Source: Calothrix sp. PCC 7507
GTDB lineage: Bacteria; Cyanobacteriota; Cyanobacteriia; Cyanobacteriales; Nostocaceae
Assembly (NCBI RefSeq): GCF_000316575.1
Contig: NC_019682.1
Span: forward strand, 6,311,501 to 6,375,500
Reading direction: 5' to 3'
Length of the DNA stretch: 64,000 nucleotides
Positions 60,838 through 64,000 of the stretch are shown in pieces (within the stretch, counting starts at the first letter, position 1; each line of letters starts with the position of its first letter). The notes under the pieces were generated by a model. The model saw only the letters and a list, made by a program, of their open reading frames with translations. It was not told the origin of the DNA and did no database searches. Position numbers and translations under genes: made by a program.

Positions 60838-60866
60838 ATGATATCAAGAGTCTTTCAAGCCTGTTC
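60838..60866. promoter_or_regulatory. Motif shared with the hglE upstream region (uncertain role)
   Basis: 'gatatcaagagtctttcaagcctgtt' here resembles 'gatatcaagagattttcaagcctgtt' at 2263-2288. On the minus strand it lies ~240 bp upstream of CP12, and in the same orientation ~180 bp upstream of the hglE-type gene. It contains TTGAAA and TTGATATC, which could be -35-like. It may equally be a short dispersed repeat. Confidence 0.35.
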
Positions 60867-60912
60867 TCTGTTATAGATAAATGCTCAGAAGAATTTGCTC
60901 AACTCTAATACA

Positions 60913-61066
60913 ACGCGAGTTCGATGAACCTCTCCCCAACCCCTCTCCGTCTCGGAGAGGGGCTTCAATATCCTGAGTTGGGCACAAAAAATTAGGGTTT
61001 TTAAGCCTCTCCCCGAAGCGGGGAGAGGTTTGGAGAGGGGTTATTTGGAATCTGTCGAACTCACGT
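60913..61066. mobile_element. 154-bp MITE with 7-bp target duplication
   Basis: Terminal inverted repeats ACGCGAGTTCGA (60913-60924) and TCGAACTCACGT (61055-61066) differ at one position. Direct copies of TAATACA (60906-60912 and 61067-61073) flank it. Inside, two hairpins of the CCTCTCC.../GGAGAGG type: 60929-60964 and 61003-61043. No coding capacity. Very GC-rich relative to its surroundings. Confidence 0.85.
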
Positions 61067-61137
61067 TAATACACATAGGGTAACAAAGAAGAATTGAGAT
61101 TTTAGTTATTCTCAATACTTTCTATCTCTTGATTTTT

Positions 61138-61208
61138 GAGGGCGGGGAAACCCCGTCCCTACAGGCTTTGTGATTTAAAACTGTATTTCACTGATCTGAA
61201 AATCGCTA
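61138..61208. repeat. Inverted-repeat element family A, copy 3 (reversed)
   Basis: 'agggcggggaaaccccgtcc...cactgatctgaaaatcgctata' is the reverse orientation of 23169-23240 with about 80% similarity by eye. Confidence 0.65.
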
Positions 61209-61324
61209 TACGTAGTACGTAGTAGCATATTATCCCCTCTAGAGTGAAGACGATGGGCGATCGCTCTCAACTCTAGCTACGCCATACAACAAGATTTTTT
61301 GTGCAGATTTTTTGTATATATGCT

Positions 61325-61366
61325 TATAATGCAAGCAAGTACTTACACGTGCAAGTAAGCGCTTGC
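61325..61366 (+). promoter_or_regulatory. TetR-gene promoter and twin palindromic operator
   Basis: A perfect TATAAT (61325-61330) is followed by CAAGTACTTAC (61336-61346; core AAGTACTT 61337-61344) and GTAAGCGCTTGC (61355-61366; core AAGCGCTT 61357-61364). The two palindromes are centred exactly 20 bp apart, two helix turns. They overlap the expected transcription start, so the TetR protein probably represses its own operon by cooperative binding. Confidence 0.75.
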
Positions 61367-61382
61367 ATAGATATTAAATTGC

Positions 61383-61997
61383 ATGGAGAAATTGGTTTCC
61401 AGAGCAGCGCAGACTAGGGCGCGATTAATAGAGGCCGCAACGGAGGTGTTTTCCACTGCGGGGTTATCTGGGGCCACAACGCGGGAGATTGCGCGGGTTG
61501 CTGGGGTTAACGAGGTAACTCTGTTTCGCCATTTCCATAACAAAGAGCAATTACTCGCTGCTGTCATTCAGCAAGCTACATCTTTACAAGCAGAAGCTTT
61601 AGCCCATCAGGACGAGTGGACTCAAAACCTACACATCGACCTGATGCATTATGCCAAGCTTTGTAGTCAGATGATGGTAGAACATGAAGCTCTAATTCGG
61701 ACATTTATTGGAGAAGCCAAGCGACATCCTGAAGCTGCCCGTTTGATTGTATATCAGACTAACAAAACATTGCGTGAACAGTTGGTTGCTTATTTAAAAA
61801 AAGGTCAAGAGAAGGGTACGGTACGCCTAGATGTCAATTTAAATGCCTCTGTAGATAGTTTCTGTGGCATGTTGCTGCATGGGATGCTGCGTTTGAGTGA
61901 TACCCCTGACATACTGGGCTATGGTCGCGAAGAATACATTGAAACTTGTGTTGATATGTTCGTGCGCGGTATTAGCACTTGTCAAATAAATGAATGA
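61383..61997 (+). CDS. TetR-family transcriptional regulator
   Basis: 204 residues. The HTH is at about 10-55: RARLIEAATEVFSTAGLSGA then TTREIARVAGVNEVTLFRHF, with HNKEQLLAAVI. The C-terminal ligand domain is helical, with FIGEAKRHPEAARLIVYQTN. It lies directly upstream of a membrane fusion protein and an RND pump, so it most likely represses them until a compound binds. Twin operator palindromes precede it (61336-61366). Start ATG 61383; no clear ribosome site, which may mean a short leader. Ligand unknown. Confidence 0.92.
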   Translation: MEKLVSRAAQTRARLIEAATEVFSTAGLSGATTREIARVAGVNEVTLFRHFHNKEQLLAAVIQQATSLQAEALAHQDEWTQNLHIDLMHYAKLCSQMMVEHEALIRTFIGEAKRHPEAARLIVYQTNKTLREQLVAYLKKGQEKGTVRLDVNLNASVDSFCGMLLHGMLRLSDTPDILGYGREEYIETCVDMFVRGISTCQINE

Positions 61998-62162
61998 TCA
62001 GGGCATAGAGTCGCGTTTTCTCTCTGCGCTAAAACAAGGGTTTGTACGCTACCTCAAAGTCTTAAAAAATACATTAAAAATGGCTGAAATATAATTTAGC
62101 TCCAGTTCTTTCAGCCAAAAACAGGTTATCTAGGTCTGAGTTGAAAAAGTGAGAAAACGAAG

Positions 62163-63758
62163 ATGTCCCATTCTGAGTTCCCTGAGTCCACTGTTCCCGT
62201 TGAAACAGAACAGCCTGCGATCGCTGATACCAGTCAGGCTCAACAAGAAAATTCCCACTTTGAAAAAGAACAACAATTCATACCCAATCTTAAAGAACGT
62301 TGGCGGCTGATTTTAGGACTCATCCTGATAATTGGCAGTCTTGGTCTTGGCTGGCGCTGGTGGCAAACTAGCTCGGCTAGTAACGCCCGCGCAGGTGCTG
62401 GTGCAATGGCTGGTCAACCGAAGGGAATTCCTGTCAAACTAGCGACTATGGAGACAGGAAGTGTCCAGGAAGCGTCGGAGTTCGTCGGCTCTTTGGAAGC
62501 GCCACGCTCGGTGACACTCAAACCACAGATTGAAGGACGAGTCACCGAGATTGTGGTTAAAGAGGGCGATCGCATCCAGCAAGGGCAAGTTATGGTACGT
62601 CTGCAAAGTGATGATGCCCAAGCCCAGCTATCACAAGCCAAAGCAGCGCTAGAAACCTCCCGCGCCAAGCTGGCTGAACTCAAAGCCGGTACTCGCAAAG
62701 AAGAAATTGCCCAAGCAAGAGCCAAATTAACCCAAGCCCAAGCTCAACTCACAAATGCCCAAGGCGGGGCGCGTCCAGAAGAAGTTGCCCAAGTAGAAGC
62801 TCAAATCGAAGCGGCAAAATCTGATCTGGAACTAGCACAGTCACGAGCCAAGCGGTACCAAAGTTTAAGAACAGAAGGTGCGGTTTCTCAAGATCAACTA
62901 GAAGGTTATCTCAAAGAACAGCGTAGTTCAGAAGCCAGACTCCAAGAAGCCCAGCGCCGACTAGATCAAGTCCGCAAAAGTAGAGGCTCTGATATTAATC
63001 AGTTAGCGGCGGCTGTGGAACAAGAAAAACAAAATCTCAAGCAATTGGAGAATGGCCCTCGTCAAGAAGAAATTGCCCAAGCGCGATCGCAAGTAACCGA
63101 AGCCGCAGCTCTAGTTCGTGCTAACCAAGTCAAACTGCAATACACAAACATTCTTGCTCCTTTCACCGGCATTGTTGGTGATATACCGGTAAAGGTCGGA
63201 GATTATGTAGATAAAGGAGACGAACTTACCACACTCACCAAAAATGACTCTTTAGAACTGAATTTATCCATCCCCGTCAACCAAGCTAAACAATTGCGTG
63301 TGGGTTTACCAGTGCAAATGCTAGATGCTCAAGGTAAACCCGGCGCTACAGGTAGAGTGAGTTTTATCTCCCCAAATGCCAGCGCAGATTCACAGACAAT
63401 TTTGGCTAAAGCCACCTTTAGTAACTCTGGTGGGCAACTGCTCAATCGTCAGTTAGTCAGAGCCAAAGTGATTTGGGAAGAACGTCCAGGGATTCTCATC
63501 CCTGTGACAGCAGTATCTCGCTTAGGTGGGGAGAATTTTGTGTTTGTGGCACAACCACCAGAAAAACCCCAACCCGGAATGCCCGCCTTGGTAGCGGTGC
63601 AAAAGCCGGTGAAATTGGGCGCTATTGAGGGCAGTAATTATCAAGTAATTGAAGGACTAAAAGCTGGTGAAAAAGTCATTGTTTCCGGCATTCTTAACCT
63701 GACTAATGGCGCACCTATAGTTCCTGAAACTGAAGCACCGGCAGGAAAGAAGCCCTAA
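62163..63758 (+). CDS. RND efflux system periplasmic adaptor (MFP, HlyD/AcrA family)
   Basis: 531 residues. A cytoplasmic Glu/Gln-rich N-terminus is followed by one membrane helix (about 46-64: WRLILGLILIIGSLGLGWRW), then the barrel-sandwich half EFVGSLEAPRSVTLKPQIEG and VKEGDRIQQGQVMVRLQSDD. A very long alpha-hairpin with repeating (Q)AQAxLxNAQGGARPEEVAQ-like units (about 155-320) comes next. The second half is APFTGIVGDIPVKVGDYVDK, then a beta-barrel and membrane-proximal domain. It links an RND pump in the inner membrane to a TolC channel. The pump gene begins 184 bp downstream. Start ATG 62163. Confidence 0.93.
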   Translation: MSHSEFPESTVPVETEQPAIADTSQAQQENSHFEKEQQFIPNLKERWRLILGLILIIGSLGLGWRWWQTSSASNARAGAGAMAGQPKGIPVKLATMETGSVQEASEFVGSLEAPRSVTLKPQIEGRVTEIVVKEGDRIQQGQVMVRLQSDDAQAQLSQAKAALETSRAKLAELKAGTRKEEIAQARAKLTQAQAQLTNAQGGARPEEVAQVEAQIEAAKSDLELAQSRAKRYQSLRTEGAVSQDQLEGYLKEQRSSEARLQEAQRRLDQVRKSRGSDINQLAAAVEQEKQNLKQLENGPRQEEIAQARSQVTEAAALVRANQVKLQYTNILAPFTGIVGDIPVKVGDYVDKGDELTTLTKNDSLELNLSIPVNQAKQLRVGLPVQMLDAQGKPGATGRVSFISPNASADSQTILAKATFSNSGGQLLNRQLVRAKVIWEERPGILIPVTAVSRLGGENFVFVAQPPEKPQPGMPALVAVQKPVKLGAIEGSNYQVIEGLKAGEKVIVSGILNLTNGAPIVPETEAPAGKKP

Positions 63759-63942
63759 TCAATCCTGGCTTTGGGTAAAAATATAGAGTTTTTCAACGCA
63801 GAGGGGCGCAAAGTTGAGCGCAGAGGTACGCAGAGTTTTTTTGAGTTGACACTTTTGCGTTCTTCTTTTGGGCTGACTCTGCGGGAAACTGACCTTCAGA
63901 CGCCTCTATTCCCCATTCCCTATTCCCCATCCCCAATTCTTT

Positions 63943-64000
63943 ATGTTTGTTGATTTTTTTATTAAGCGACCAGTATTTGCTTCGGTCTGTGGTGTGATTA
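63943..64000 (+). CDS. RND efflux pump (AcrB/HAE1 type), start only
   Basis: Only 19 codons lie in the window: MFVDFFIKRPVFASVCGVI, the typical first lines of HAE1/AcrB pumps (F-I-x-R-P-V-F-A...). It continues beyond the right edge. It follows the TetR and adaptor genes on the same strand, completing an efflux operon. The region before its start (63772-63942) contains 'cgcagaggggcgcaaagttgagcgcagaggtacgcagag', a dispersed repeat, and 'ccccattccctattccccatccccaattc' repeats. Confidence 0.88.
   Translation, partial: MFVDFFIKRPVFASVCGVI

Larger units (their letters stand above)
60601..61382. other. Intergenic region with a MITE and the TetR promoter
   Basis: About 780 bases between CP12 and the TetR gene. 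In order: CP12 promoter region, the shared motif at 60838-60866, a 154-bp MITE (60913-61066), a family A element (61138-61208), and the TetR promoter/operator (61325-61366). No gene. Confidence 0.7.

Overview
The window comes from a filamentous, heterocyst-forming cyanobacterium of the Nostoc/Anabaena group. The evidence is a full-length hetR, a patX-type RGSGR peptide gene, a heterocyst-glycolipid locus, phycobilisome and photosystem I genes (apcF, psaK), the cyanobacterial glutamine-synthetase inhibitor gifA, the alkane pair aar/ado, a CP12 gene, very frequent HIP1 octamers (GCGATCGC) and many heptanucleotide tandem repeats. From memory, gene order in three blocks resembles Anabaena sp. PCC 7120; no search could be run to confirm this.

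Layout. (1) 1-12826, heterocyst glycolipid region: the 5' part of an HglE/PfaA-type polyketide synthase (minus strand), a small unknown gene, a ParB-like protein fused to a decayed methyltransferase, then a plus-strand series hgdB-hgdC-hgdA-DUF2141-GT2-GT4, consistent with making, glycosylating and exporting the glycolipids of the heterocyst envelope. (2) 13355-25514, mixed accessory region: a Rieske oxygenase, a YbjN-like protein, a lipoate-ligase-like protein, a TMEM43-like membrane protein, a small XRE regulator followed by a D12 methyltransferase and an HNH nuclease (restriction-modification cassette), a site-2 protease, a DJ-1/ferritin-like fusion, a tandem NuiA-like protein and a GIY-YIG protein. 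(3) 25515-34551: two sugar ABC permease halves flank a mostly minus-strand housekeeping block, psaK / trpF (+) / folE / SDR / accA / aar / ado. (4) 34794-40082: two Uma2-family proteins, a DUF3102-like protein, decayed genes, moaA and rpsD. (5) 40629-57738, heterocyst/nitrogen block: a secreted Cys-rich protein, hetR, a large EamA transporter with an internal repeat array, a phosphate permease, patX with a DIF1-like promoter, a ferritin-like protein, gifA and glnA in convergent orientation, each with an NtcA-type site, and apcF. (6) 57987-64000: xisH broken by a MITE next to an intact xisI, tlyA, DUF29, CP12, and a TetR-RND efflux operon that runs off the right end.

Themes. Differentiation control (hetR, patX), nitrogen signalling (NtcA sites on glnA and gifA) and envelope chemistry (hgl/hgd) all occur in one 64-kb stretch. 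Intergenic DNA is crowded with palindromes, MITE-like elements and heptamer repeats. Several of these have entered reading frames or broken genes (xisH, trpF/tnpB, a TPR gene, pit, a flavoprotein). No tRNA, rRNA or CRISPR array was recognised.
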